Assembly (NCBI RefSeq): GCF_051014445.1
Contig: NW_027488368.1
Coordinates: forward strand, 20,620,001 to 20,684,000
DNA: 64,000 bases
DNA from: Colletes latitarsis
Taxonomy: Eukaryota; Arthropoda; Insecta; Hymenoptera; Colletidae
Direction: 5' to 3'
Both the position numbers and the translations under genes were made by a program. Of this stretch, positions 25,705-39,752 are shown piece after piece (the first letter of the stretch is position 1; the number at the start of each line of letters is the position of its first letter). The notes beneath the pieces are model-generated. The model was not told the DNA's origin. It made no database searches and saw only the letters and a program-made list of their open reading frames with translations.

Positions 25705-27699
25705 ATTTGCCCTCATCAGACACATACTTTCGCACACTTCACATACTCGTTGAACAGATCCTGGGTTATTTTCTGGTTTGGGTCACGTAGTAGTGTGATA
25801 CTACACTGAAACATTCAATTAAACCTGGTCTTGATAAACATTGTAGAGGATAACGCATGTTCGGTCTGGGTTAGGTCTAGGATTTGCCCTCATCAGTCTC
25901 ATTCTTTCGCATATTTCTCATACTTGATGGCTAGATCCTGGGCTTTTTCTGGATTGCATCACGTAGTAATGAAGTACAACACTGAAACAGTCAATTAAAC
26001 CTGGTTTCCATCAATATTTTAGAGGACAACGCAAGTTAGGTCTGGGATAGGTCTGGGATTTGCCCTCATCAGACTCATACTTTCGCATTCTTCACATACT
26101 TGTTGAACGGATCCTGGGTTTTTTCTGGTTTGGATCACGTAGTTATGTGGGTCCACACTGAAACAATCAATTAAACCTGGTCTTGATAAATATTTTAGAA
26201 GATAACGCATGTTAGGTCTGGGATAGGTCTGGGATTTGCCCTCATCAGACACATACTTTCGCACACTTCACATACTCGTTGAACAGATCCTGGGTTATTT
26301 TCTGGTTTGGATCACATAGTAATGTGGTACCACACTGAAACAGTCGATTAAACCAGGTTTCGATCAATATTTTTGAGGACAACGCATGTTAGGTCTAGGT
26401 TAGGCCTGGGATTTTCACTCATCAGACTCATACTTTCACATTCTTCACATACTTGTTGAACTGATCCAGGGTTTTTTCTGGTTTGGATCACGTAGTAATG
26501 TGGTTCCACACTGAAACAGTCGGTTAAACCTGGTTTCGATCAATATTTTAAAGGATAATGCAAGTTAGGTCTGGGATAGGTCTGGGATTTGCCCTCATCA
26601 GACTCATACCTACGCACACTTCACATACTCGTTGAACAGATCCTGGGTTATTTTCTGGTTTGGATCACATAGTAATGTGGTACCAATCTGAAACAGTCGA
26701 TTAAACCAGGTTTCGATCAATATTTTTGAGGATAGCGCATGTTAGGTCTAGGTTAGGCCTGGAATTTTCAGTCATCAGACTCATACTTTCGCATTCTTCA
26801 CATACTTGTAGAACGGATCCTGGGTTTTTTCTGGTTTGGATCACGTAGTAATGTGGGGCCACACTGAAACAGTCAATTAAACCTGGTCTTGATAAATATT
26901 TTAGAGGATACCGCATGTTAGGTCTGGGTCAGGTCTAGAATTTGCCCTCATCATGCTCATACTTTCGCATCTTCCTCATACATCATGGCTAGATCCTGGG
27001 CTATTTCTGGATTGTATCACGTAGTAATGTGGTACCACGCTGGAACAGTCGACTAAACCTGGTTCCGATCAATATTTTAGAGGATAACGCAAGTTAAGTC
27101 TGGGATTGGTCCGGGATTTGACCTCATCAGACTCATACTTTCGCACACTTCACATACTCCTTGAACAGATCCTAGGTTTTTTCTGGTTTGGATCACGTAG
27201 TAATGTGGGTCCACACTGAAACAATCAATTACACCTGGTCTTGATAAATATTTTAGAGGATAACGCATGTTAGGTCTAGGTTAGGCCTGGGATTTTCACT
27301 CATCAGACTCATACTTTCGCATTCTTCACATACTTGTAGAACGGATCCTGCGTTTTTACTGGTTTGGATCACGTAGCAATGTGGTACCACACTGAAACAT
27401 TCAATTAAACCTGGTTTCGATCAATATTTTAGAGGATAACGCAAGTTAGGTCAGGGACAGTTCCGGGATTTGCCATCATCAGACTCATACTTTCGCGTTT
27501 TTCACATACTTGTTGAACAGATCCTGGGTTTTTTCTGGTTAGGGTCACGTAGTAGTGTGATACTACACTGAAACATTCAATTAAACCTGGTCTTGATAAA
27601 CATTTTAGAGGATAACGCATGTTAGGTCTGGGTTAGGTCTAGGATTTGCCCTCATCAGGCTCCTTCTTTCGCATATTTCTCATACTTGATGGCTAGATC

Positions 27700-28430
27700 C
27701 TGGGCTTTTTCTGGATTGCATCACGTAGTAATGTAGTACAACACTGAAACAGTCAATTAAACCTGGTTTCGATCAATATTTTAGAGAATAATTCACGTTA
27801 GGTCTAGGTTAGGTCTGGGATTTGCTCTCATCAGGCACATTCTTTCGCATATTTCTCATGCTTGATGGCTAGATCCTGGGCTGTTTCTGGATTGTATGAC
27901 GTAGTAATGTGGTACCACACTGAAACAGTCAATTAAACCTTGTTTCGATCAATATTTTAGGGGATAACGCAAGTTAGGTCTAGGTTAGGCCTGGGATTTG
28001 CCCTCATCAGGGTCATACTTTCGCAGTTTTAACATACATGTTGACCTGATCGAGGGTTTTTTCTGCTTTGGATCACGTAGTAAAGTGGTACCACACTGAA
28101 ACATTCAATTAAACCTGGTCTTGATAAATATTTTAGAGGATAACGCATGTTAGGTCTAGGTTAGGTCTGGGATTTGCTCTCATCAGGCTCATTCTTTCGC
28201 ATATTTCTCATAATTGATGGCTGTATCCTGGGCTTTTTCTGGACTGCATCACGTAGTAATGAAGTACAACACTGAAACAGTCAATTAAACCTGGTTTCCA
28301 TCAATATCTTAGAGGACAACGCAAGTTAGGTCTGGCATAGGTCTGGGATTCGCCCTCATCAGGCTCATACTTTCGCGTTTTTCACATATTTGTTGAACAG
28401 ATCCTGGGTTTTTTCTGGTTTGTATCACGT
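27700..28430 (+). repeat. Divergent block, copy 3 (about 4 monomers)
   Basis: It matches 19,604-20,334 at an offset of exactly 8,096 bp (46 x 176). The match includes CATGCTTGATGG, ACCTTGTTTCG, TTTTAGGGGATAACG and the GTTTTAACATACATG monomer. Confidence 0.7.
28023..28071 (+). repeat. Divergent monomer module E, copy 3
   Basis: Same variant, exactly 8,096 bp from the previous copy. Confidence 0.8.
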
Positions 28431-30120
28431 AGTAATGAAGTACAACACTGAAACAGTCAATTAAATCTGGTTTCCATCAATATCTTAGAGGACAACGCAA
28501 GTTAGGACTGGCATAGGTCTGGGATTCGCCCTCATCAGGCTCATACTTTCGCGTTTTTCACATACTTGTTGAACAGATCCTGGGTTTTTTCTGGTTTGTA
28601 TCACGTAGTAATGTGGTACCACACTGAAACATTCAATTAAACCTGGTCTTGATAAATATTTTAGAGAATAACGCATGTTAGGTTTGGGTTAGGTCTAGGA
28701 TTTACCCTCAGCAGGCTCATACTTTCGCATATTTCTCATACTTCATGGCTAGATCCTGGGCTGTTTCTGGATTGTATCACGTAGTAATGTGGTACCACGC
28801 TGAAACAGTCAATTAAACCTGGTTTCGATCAATATTTTAGAGGATAACGCAAGTTAGGTCTGGCATAGGTCTGGGATTTGACCTCATCAGACTCATACTT
28901 TCGCACACTTCACATACTCGTTGAACAGATCCTGGGTTATTTTCTGGTTTGGATCACATAGTAATGTGGTACCACACTGAAACAGTCGATTAAACCTGGT
29001 TTCGATCAATATTTTAGAGAATAATTCATGTTAGGTCTAGGTTAGGTCTGGGATTTGCTCTCATCAGGCTCGTTCTTTCGCATATTTCTCATACTTGATG
29101 GCTAGATCCTGGGCTTTTTCTGGATTGCATCACGTAGTAATGATGTACAACACTGAAACAGTCAATTAAACCTGGTTTCCATCAATATCTTAGAGGACAA
29201 CGCAAGTTAGGTCTGGGATAGGTCTGGGATTTGCCCTCATCAGGCTCATACTTTCGCGTTTTTCACAAACTTGTTGAACAGATCCTGGGTTTTCTCTGGT
29301 TTGGATCACGTAGTAGTGTGGTACCACACTGAAACAGTCCATTAAACCTGGTTTGGATCAATATTTTCGAGGATAACGCATGTTAGGTCTAGGTTAGGTC
29401 TGGGATTTTCACTCTTCAGACTCATACTTTCGCATTCTTCACATACATGTTGAACGGGTTCCGGGTTTTTTCTGGTTTGGATCACGTAGTAGTGTGGTAC
29501 CACACTGTAACAGTCGATTAAACCTGGTCTTGATAAATATTTTAGAGGATAACGCATGTTAGGTTTGGGTTAGTTCTAGGATTTGCCCTCATCAGGCACA
29601 TACTTTCGCATATTTCTCATACTTCATGGCTAGATCCTGGGCTGATTCTGGATTGTATCACGTAGTAATGTGGTACCACGCTGAAACAGTCAATTAAACC
29701 TGGTTTCGATCAATATTTTAGAGGATAACGCAAGTTAGGTCTGGCATAGATCTGGGATTCTCCCTCATCAGGCTCATACTTTCGCGTTTTTCACATACTT
29801 GTTGAACAGATCCTGGGTTTTTTCTGGTCTGTATCACGTAGTAGTGTGGTACCACACTGAAACAGTCCATTAAACCTGGTTTGGATCAATATTTTACAGG
29901 ATAACGCATGTTAGGTCTAGGTTAGCCCTGGGATTTTCACTCATCAGACTCATACTTTTGCATTCCTCTCATACTTGTTGAACTGATCCTGGGTTTTTTC
30001 TGGTTTGGATCACGTAGTAATGTGGTACCACACTGAAACAGTCGATTAAACCTGGTTTCGATCAATATTTTAGAGGATAACGCAAGTTAAGTCTGGGATT
30101 GGTCTGGGATTTGACCCCAT

Positions 30121-30745
30121 CAGACTCATACTTTCGCATTCTTCACATACTTGTAGAACGGATCCTGCGTTTTTACTGGTTTGGATCACGTAGTAATGTG
30201 GTACCACACTGAAACAATCAATTAAACCTGGTTTCGATCAATATTTTAGAGGATAACGCAAGTTAGGTCTGGGATAGGTCCGGGATTTGCCCTCATCAGG
30301 CTCATACTTTCGCGTGTTTCACATACTTGTTGAACAGATCCTGGGTTTTTTCTGGTTTGGGTCACGTAGTAGTGTGATACTACACTGAAACATTCAATTA
30401 AACCTGGTCTTGATAAACATTTTAGAGGATAACGCATGTTAGGTCTGGGTTAGGTCTAGGATTTGCCCTCATCAGGCTCATTCTTTCGCATATTTCTCTT
30501 ACTTGATGGCTAGATCCTGGGCTTTTTCTGGATTGCATCACGTAGTAATGAAGTACAACACTGAAACAGTCAATTAAACCTGGTTTCGATCAATATTTTA
30601 GAGAATAATTCATGTTAGGTCTAGGTTAGGTCTGGGATTTGCTCTCATCAGGCACATTCTTTCGCATATTTCTCATACTTGATGGCTAGATCCTGGGCTG
30701 TTTCTGGATTGTATGACGTAGTAATGTGGTACCACACTGAAACAG
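30121..30745 (+). repeat. 3.5-monomer segment, copy 1
   Basis: It matches 31,882-32,506 at a 1,761-bp offset. Shared variants are GTAGAACGGATCCTGCG, TTTCGCGTGTTTCAC and TTTCTCTTACTTGATGG. The match ends after GAAACAGTC, where this copy switches to the CGATTAAACCAGG type. Confidence 0.7.
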
Positions 30746-31881
30746 TCGATTAAACCAGGTTTCGATCAATATTTTTGAGGATAACGCATGTTAGGTCTAG
30801 GTTAGGCCTGGGATTTTCACTCATCAGACTCATAGTTTCGCATTCTTCACATACTTGTTGAACGGATCCTGGGTTTTTTCTGGTTTGTATCACGCAGTAG
30901 TGTGGTACCACACTGAAACAGTCCATTAAACCTGGTTTGGGTGAATATTTTAGAGGATAACGCATGTAAGGTCTAGGTTTGCCCTGGGATTTTCACTCAT
31001 CAGACTCATACTTTCGCATTCTTCTCATACTCGTTGAACTGATCCTGGGTTTTTTCTGGTTTGGATCACGTAGTAATGTGGTACCACACTGAAACAGACG
31101 ATTAAACCTGGTTTCGATCAATATCTTAGAGGATAACGAAAGTTAAGTCTGGGATTGGTCTGGGATTTGACCTCATCAGGCTCATACTTTCGCGTTTTTC
31201 ACATACTTGTTGAACAGATTCTGGGTTTTTTCTGGTTTGGATCCCGTAGTAGTGTGGTACCACACTGAAACAGTCCATCAAACCTGGTTTCGCCCAATAT
31301 TTTAGTGGATAACGCATGTTAGGTCAAGGTTAGGTCTAAGATTTGCCCTCATCAGGCTCACAGTTTCGAGTTTTTCACATACCTGTTAAACAGATCCTGG
31401 GTTTTTTCTGGTTTGCATCACGAAGTAGTGTGGTACCACACTGAAACAGTCCATTAAACCTGGTTTCGCTCAATATTTTAGAGAATAGCGCATGTTAGGT
31501 CTAGGTCAGGCCTGGGATTTTCACTCATCAGACTCATACTTTCGCATTCTTCACATACTTGTTGAACGGATCCTGGGTTTTTTCTGGTTTGGATCACGTA
31601 GTAATATGGGTCCACACTGAAACAATCAATTAAACCTGGTCTTGATAAATATTTTAGAGGATAACGCATGTTAGGTCTGGGATAGGTCTGGGATTTGCCC
31701 TCATCAGACTCATACTTTCGCACACTTCACATACTCGTTGAACAGATCCTGGGTTATTTTCTGGTTTGGATCACATAGTAATGTGGTACCACACTGAAAC
31801 AGTCGATTAAACCAGGTTTCGATCAATATTTTTCAGGATAACGCATGTTAGGCCTAGGTTAGGCCTGGGATTTTCACTCAT

Positions 31882-32506
31882 CAGACTCATACTTTCGCAT
31901 TCTTCACATACTTGTAGAACGGATCCTGCGTTTTTACTGGTTTGGATCACGTAGTAATGTGGTACCACACTGAAACAATCAATTAAACCTGGTTTCGATC
32001 AATATTTTAGAGGATAACGCAAGTTAGGTCTGGGATAGGTCCGGGATTTGCCCTCATCAGGCTCATACTTTCGCGTGTTTCACATACTTGTTGAACAGAT
32101 CCTGGGTTTTTTCTGGTTTGGGTCACGTAGTAGTGTGATACTACACTGAAACATTCAATTAAACCTGGTCTTGATAAACATTTTAGAGGATAACGCATGT
32201 TAGGTCTGGGTTAGGTCTAGGATTTGCCCTCATCAGGCTCATTCTTTCGCATATTTCTCTTACTTGATGGCTAGATCCTGGGCTTTTTCTGGATTGCATC
32301 ACGTAGTAATGAAGTACAACACTGAAACAGTCAATTAAACCTGGTTTCGATCAATATTTTAGAGAATAATTCATGTTAGGTCTAGGTTAGGTCTGGGATT
32401 TGCTCTCATCAGGCACATTCTTTCGCATATTTCTCATACTTGATGGCTAGACCCTGGGCTGTTTCTGGATTGTATGACGTAGTAATGTGGTACCACACTG
32501 AAACAG
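31882..32506 (+). repeat. 3.5-monomer segment, copy 2
   Basis: Copy of 30,121-30,745 with few mismatches, for example TAGACCCTGGG for TAGATCCTGGG near 32,451. Its right part continues into the divergent E-module block. Confidence 0.7.
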
Positions 32507-32600
32507 TCAATTAAACCTGTTTTCGATCATTATTTTAGAGGATAACGCAAGTTAGGTCTAGGTTAGGCCTGGGATTTGCCCTCATCAGGGTCATACTTCC

Positions 32601-32649
32601 GCAGTTTTAACATACATGTTGGCCTGATCGAGGGTTTTTTCTGGTTTGG
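32601..32649 (+). repeat. Divergent monomer module E, copy 4
   Basis: Same variant with GGCCTGATCG instead of GACCTGATCG, and TCTGGTTTGG downstream instead of TCTGCTTTGG. This suggests conversion of the right half towards the common monomer. Confidence 0.75.
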
Positions 32650-35600
32650 ATCACGTAGTAAAGTGGTACCACACTGAAACATTCAATTAAACCTGGTCTT
32701 GATAAATATTTTAGAGCATAACGCATGTTAGGTCTAGGTTAGGTCTGGGATTTGCTCTCATCAGGCTCATTCTTTCGCATGTTTCTCATACTTGATGGCT
32801 ATATCCTGGGCTTTTTCTGGATTGCATCACGTAGTAATGAAGTACAACACTGAAACAGTCAATTAAACCTGGTTTCCATCAATATCTTAGAGGACAACGC
32901 AAGTTTGGTCTGGCATAGGTCTGGGATTCGCCCTCATCAGGCTCATACTTTCGCGTTTTTCACATATTTGTTGAACAGATCCTGGGTTTTTTCTGGGTTG
33001 TATCACGTAGTAATGAAGTACAACACTGAAACAGTCAATTAAACCTGGCTTCCATCAATATCTTAGAGGACAACGCAAGTTAGGTCTGGCATAGGTCTGG
33101 GATTCGCCCTCATCAGGCTCATACTTTCGCGTTTTTCACATACTTGTTGATCAGATCCTGGGTTTTTTCTGGTTTGTATCACGTAGTAGTGTGGTACCAC
33201 ACTGAAACAGTACATTAAACCTGGTTTGGATCAATATTTTAGAGGATAACGCATGTTAGGTCTAGGTTAGCCCTGGGATTTACACTCATCAGACTCATAC
33301 TTTCACATTCTTCTCATACTTGTTGAACTGATCCTGGGTTTTTTCTGGTTTGGATCACGTAGTAATGTGGTACCACACTGAAACAGTCGATTAAACCTGG
33401 TTTCGATCAATATTTTAGAGGATAACGCATGTTAGGTCTAGGTTAGGCCTGGGATTTTCACTCATGAGACTCATACTTTCGCATTCTTCACATACTTGTT
33501 GAACGGATCCTGGGTTTTTTCTGGTTTGGTTCAGGTAGTAATGTGGTACCACACTGAAACATTCAATTAAACCTGGTCTTGATAAATATTTTAGAGGATA
33601 ACGCATGTTAGGTTTGGGTTAGGTCTAGGATTTACCCTCAGCAGGCTCATACTTTCGCATATTTCTCATACTTCATGGCTAGATCCTGGACTGTTTCTGG
33701 TTTGTATCACGTAGTAATGTGGTACCACGCTGAAACAGTCAATTAAATCTGGTTTCGATCAATATTTTAGAGGATAACGCAAGTTAGGTCTGGCATAGGT
33801 CTGGGATTCGCCCTCATCAGCCTCATACTTTCGCAATCTTCACATACTTGTTGAACGGATCCTGGGTTTTTTCTGGTTTTGATCACGTAGTAATGTGGTA
33901 CCACACTGAAACAGTCGATTAAACCTGGTTTTGATCAATATTTTAGAGGATAACGCATAGTTAGGTATGGGATAGGTCTGGGATTTGACCTCATCAGACT
34001 CATACTTTCGCACACTTCACATACTCGTTGAACAGATCCTGGGTTATTTTCTGGTTTGGATCACATAGTAATGTGGTACGACACTGAAACAGTCGATTAA
34101 ACCTGGTTTCGATCATTATTTTAGAGAATAATTCATGTTAGGTCTAGGTTAGGTCTGGGATTTGCTCTCATCAGGCTCGTTCTTTCGCATATTTCTCATA
34201 CTTGATGGCTAGATCCTGGGCTTTTTCTGGATTGCATCACGTAGTAATGAAGTACAACACTGAAACAGTCAATTAAACCTGGTTTCCATCAATATCTTAG
34301 AGGACAACGCAAGTTAGGTCTGGGATAGGTCTGGGATTTGCCCTCATCAGGCTCATACTTTCGCGTTTTTCACATACTTGTTGAACAGATCCTGGGTTTT
34401 CTCTGGTTTGGATCACGTAGTAGTGTGGTACCACACTGAAACAGACGTTTAAACCAGGTTTCGATCAATATTTTTGAGGATAACGCATGTTAGGTCTAGG
34501 TTAGGTCTGGGATTTTCACTCTTCAGACTCAAACTTTCGCATTCTTCAGATACTTGTTGAACGGGTCCTGGGTTTTTTCTGGTTTGGATCACGTAGTAAT
34601 GTGGTACCACGCTGAAACAGTCGACTAAACCTGGTTCCGATCAATATTTTAGAGGATAACGCAAGTTAAGTCTGGGATTGGTCTGGGATTTGACCTCATC
34701 AGACTCATACATTCGCACACTTCACATACTCGTTGAACAGATCCTGGGTTATTTTCTGGTTTGGATCACGTAGTAATGTGGTACCACACTGAAACAGTCG
34801 ATTAAACCTGGTCTCGATCAATATCTTAGAGGATAACGCAAGTTAAGTCTGGGATTGGTCTGGGATTTGACTTCATCAGACTCATACTTTCGCACACTTC
34901 ACATACTCGTTGAACAGATCCTGGGTTATTTTCTGGTTTGGAACACATGGTAATGTGGTACCACACTGAAACAGTCGATTAAACCAGGTTTCGATCAATA
35001 TTTTTGAAGATAACGCATGTTAGGTCTAGGTTAGGCCTGGGATTTTCACTCATCAGACTCATACTTTCGCATTCTTCACATACTTGTTGAACGGATCCTG
35101 GGTTTTTTCTGGTTGGGATCACGTAGTAACGTGGGACCACACTGAAACTGTCAATTAAACCTGGTTTCGATCAATATTTTAGAGAATAATTCATGTTAGG
35201 TCTAGGTTAGGTCTGGGATTTGCTCTCATCAGGCTTGTTCTTTCGCATATTTCTCATACTTGATGGCTAGATCCTGGGTTTTTTCTGGTTTGTATCACGT
35301 AGTCGTGTGGTACCACACTGAAACAGTCCATTAAACCTGGTTTGGATCAATTGTTTAGAGGATAGCGCAAGTTAAGTCTGGGATTGGTCTGGGATTTGAC
35401 CTCATCAGACTCATACTTTCGCACACTTCACATACTCGTTGAACAGATCCTGGGTTATTTTCTGGTTTGGATCACATAGTAATGTGGTACCACACTGAAA
35501 CAGTCGTTTAAACCAGGTTTCGATCAATATTTTTGAGGATAACGCATGTTAGGTCTAGGTTAGGCCTGGGATTTTCACTCTTCAGACTCATACTTTCGCA

Positions 35601-35950
35601 TTCTTCACATACTTGTTGAACGGGTCCTGGGTTTTTTCTGGTTTGGATCACGTAGTAATGTGGTACCACACTGAAACAGTCGATTAAACCTGGTTTTGAA
35701 CAATATTTTAGAGGATAACGCATAGTTAGGTATGGGATAGGTCGGGGATTTGCTCTCATCAGGCTCATTCTTTCGCATAATTCTCATACTTGATGGCTAG
35801 ATCCTGGGCTGTTTCTGGATTGTATGACGTAGTAATGTGGTACCACGCTGAAACAGCGAATTAAACCTGGTTTCGATCAATATTTTAGAGGATAACGCAA
35901 GTTAGGTCTAGGTTAGGCCAGGGATTTGCCCTCATCAGGGTCATACTTTC

Positions 35951-35999
35951 GCAGTTTTAACATACATGTTGACCTGATCGAGGGTTTTTTCTGCATTGT
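35951..35999 (+). repeat. Divergent monomer module E, copy 5
   Basis: Same variant, but followed by CTGCATTGTATCACG, a hybrid of the E module with the GGATTGTATC module of other monomers. Confidence 0.75.
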
Positions 36000-36232
36000 A
36001 TCACGTAGTAAAGTGGTACCACACTGAAACATTCAATTAAACCTGGTCTTGATAAATATTTTAGAGGATAACGCAAGTTAGGTCTGGCATAGGTCTGGGA
36101 TTCGCCCTCATCAGGCTCATACTTTCTCGTTTTTCACATACTTGTTGAACAGATCCTGGGTTTTTTCTGGTTTGCATCACGACGTAGTGTGGTGCCACAT
36201 TGAAACAGTCCATTAAACCTGGTTTCGCTCAA

Positions 36233-37992
36233 TATTTTAGAGGATAACGCATGTTAAGTCTGGGTTAGGTCTAGGATTCGCCCTCATCAGGCTCATACTT
36301 TCGCATATTTCTCATACTTCATGGCTAGATCCTGGGCTATTTCTGGATTGGATCACGTAGTAAAGTGGTACCACACTGAAACATTCAATGTAACCTGGTC
36401 TGGATAAAAATTTTAGAGGATAACGCATGTTAGGTCAAGGTTAGGTCTAAGATTTGCCCTCATCAGGCTCACAGTTTCGCGTTTTCCACATACTTGTTGA
36501 ACAGATCCTGGGTTTTTTCTGGTTTGTATCACGCAGTAGTGTGGTACCACACTGAAACAGTCCATTAAACCTGGTTTGGATGAATATTTTAGAGGATAAC
36601 GCATGTAAGGTCTAGGTTAGCCCTGGGATTTTCACTCATCAGACTCATACTTTCGCATTTTTCTGATACTTGATGGCCAGATCCTGGGCTCTTTCTGGAT
36701 TGCATCACGTAGTAATGAAGTACAACACTGAAACAGTCAATTAAACCTGGTTTCCATCAATATCTTAGAGGACAACGCAAGTTAGGTCTGGGATTGGTCT
36801 GGGCTTTGCTCTCATTAGGCTCATACTTTCGCATTCTTCTCATACATCATGGCTAGATCCTGGGCTATTTCTGGATTGTATCACGTAGTAATGTGGTACC
36901 ACGCTGAAACAGTCGATTAAACCTGGTTCCGATCAATATTTTAGAGGATAACGCAAGTTAAGTCTGGGATTGGTCTGGGATTTGACCTCATCAGACTCAT
37001 ACTTTCGCACACTTCACATTCTTGTTGAACAGATCCTGGGTTTTTTCTGGTTTGGATCCCGTAGTAGTGTGGTACCACACTGAAACAGTCCATTAAACCT
37101 GGTTTCGCTCAATATTTTAGAGAATAACGCATGTTAGGTCTAGGTCAGGCCTGGGATTTTCACTCATCAGACTCATACTTTCGCATTCTTCACATACTTG
37201 TTGAACGGATCCTGGGTTTCTTCTGGTTTGGATCACGTTGTAGTGTGGGACCACACTGAAACAATCAATTAAACCTGGTCTTGATAAATATTTTAGAGGA
37301 TAACCCATGTTAGGTTTGGGTTAGGTCTAGGATTTGCCCTCAGCAGGCTCATACTTTCGCATATCTCTCATACTTCATGGCTATATCCTGGGCTGTTTCT
37401 GGATTGTATCACGTAGTAATGTGGTACCACGCTGAAACAGTCAATTAAACCTGGTTTCGATCAATATCTTAGAGGATAACGAAAGTTAAGTGTGGGATTG
37501 GTCTGGGATTTGACCTCATCTGGCTCATACTTTCGCATTTTTCACATACTTGTTGAACAGATCCTGGGTTTTTTCTGGTTTGTATCACGCAGTAGTGTGG
37601 TACCACACTGAAACAGTCCATTAAACCTGGTTTGGACGAATATTTTAGAGGATAACGCATGTAAGGTCTAGGTTAGCCCTGGGACTTTCACTCATCAGAC
37701 TCATACATTCGCATTCTCCTCATACTTGATGGCTAGATCCTGGGCTTTTTCTGGATTGCATCACGTAGTAATGATGTACAACACTGAAACAGTCAATTAA
37801 ACCTGGTTTCCATCAATATCTTAGAGGACAACGCAAGTTAGGTCTGGGATTGGTCTGGGATTTGCCCTCATCACGCTCATACTTTCGCGTTTTTCACATA
37901 CTTGTTGAACAGATCCTGGGTTTTTTCTTGTTTGGATCACGTAGTAGTGTGGTACCACACTGAAACAGTCCATTAAACCTGGTTTGGATCAG
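36233..37992 (+). repeat. 10-monomer higher-order unit, copy 1 (1,760 bp)
   Basis: It compares base for base with the adjacent unit 37,993-39,752. I found differences only at 37,501 (G/A), 37,554 (T/G), 37,888 (C/A) and the boundary base 37,992 (G/A), so identity is about 99.8%. Neighbouring monomers within the unit differ far more from each other. That contrast defines a higher-order repeat made by a single recent tandem duplication. Confidence 0.9.
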
Positions 37993-39752
37993 TATTTTAG
38001 AGGATAACGCATGTTAAGTCTGGGTTAGGTCTAGGATTCGCCCTCATCAGGCTCATACTTTCGCATATTTCTCATACTTCATGGCTAGATCCTGGGCTAT
38101 TTCTGGATTGGATCACGTAGTAAAGTGGTACCACACTGAAACATTCAATGTAACCTGGTCTGGATAAAAATTTTAGAGGATAACGCATGTTAGGTCAAGG
38201 TTAGGTCTAAGATTTGCCCTCATCAGGCTCACAGTTTCGCGTTTTCCACATACTTGTTGAACAGATCCTGGGTTTTTTCTGGTTTGTATCACGCAGTAGT
38301 GTGGTACCACACTGAAACAGTCCATTAAACCTGGTTTGGATGAATATTTTAGAGGATAACGCATGTAAGGTCTAGGTTAGCCCTGGGATTTTCACTCATC
38401 AGACTCATACTTTCGCATTTTTCTGATACTTGATGGCCAGATCCTGGGCTCTTTCTGGATTGCATCACGTAGTAATGAAGTACAACACTGAAACAGTCAA
38501 TTAAACCTGGTTTCCATCAATATCTTAGAGGACAACGCAAGTTAGGTCTGGGATTGGTCTGGGCTTTGCTCTCATTAGGCTCATACTTTCGCATTCTTCT
38601 CATACATCATGGCTAGATCCTGGGCTATTTCTGGATTGTATCACGTAGTAATGTGGTACCACGCTGAAACAGTCGATTAAACCTGGTTCCGATCAATATT
38701 TTAGAGGATAACGCAAGTTAAGTCTGGGATTGGTCTGGGATTTGACCTCATCAGACTCATACTTTCGCACACTTCACATTCTTGTTGAACAGATCCTGGG
38801 TTTTTTCTGGTTTGGATCCCGTAGTAGTGTGGTACCACACTGAAACAGTCCATTAAACCTGGTTTCGCTCAATATTTTAGAGAATAACGCATGTTAGGTC
38901 TAGGTCAGGCCTGGGATTTTCACTCATCAGACTCATACTTTCGCATTCTTCACATACTTGTTGAACGGATCCTGGGTTTCTTCTGGTTTGGATCACGTTG
39001 TAGTGTGGGACCACACTGAAACAATCAATTAAACCTGGTCTTGATAAATATTTTAGAGGATAACCCATGTTAGGTTTGGGTTAGGTCTAGGATTTGCCCT
39101 CAGCAGGCTCATACTTTCGCATATCTCTCATACTTCATGGCTATATCCTGGGCTGTTTCTGGATTGTATCACGTAGTAATGTGGTACCACGCTGAAACAG
39201 TCAATTAAACCTGGTTTCGATCAATATCTTAGAGGATAACGAAAGTTAAGTGTGGGATTGATCTGGGATTTGACCTCATCTGGCTCATACTTTCGCATTT
39301 TTCACATACTTGTGGAACAGATCCTGGGTTTTTTCTGGTTTGTATCACGCAGTAGTGTGGTACCACACTGAAACAGTCCATTAAACCTGGTTTGGACGAA
39401 TATTTTAGAGGATAACGCATGTAAGGTCTAGGTTAGCCCTGGGACTTTCACTCATCAGACTCATACATTCGCATTCTCCTCATACTTGATGGCTAGATCC
39501 TGGGCTTTTTCTGGATTGCATCACGTAGTAATGATGTACAACACTGAAACAGTCAATTAAACCTGGTTTCCATCAATATCTTAGAGGACAACGCAAGTTA
39601 GGTCTGGGATTGGTCTGGGATTTGCCCTCATCACGCTCATACTTTCGAGTTTTTCACATACTTGTTGAACAGATCCTGGGTTTTTTCTTGTTTGGATCAC
39701 GTAGTAGTGTGGTACCACACTGAAACAGTCCATTAAACCTGGTTTGGATCAA
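37993..39752 (+). repeat. 10-monomer higher-order unit, copy 2 (1,760 bp)
   Basis: Exact-length tandem copy of 36,233-37,992 (10 x 176 bp, no net indel). Beyond 39,752 the sequence changes to a TTAGGTCTAGGTTAGGTC monomer, so there is no third copy. Confidence 0.9.
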
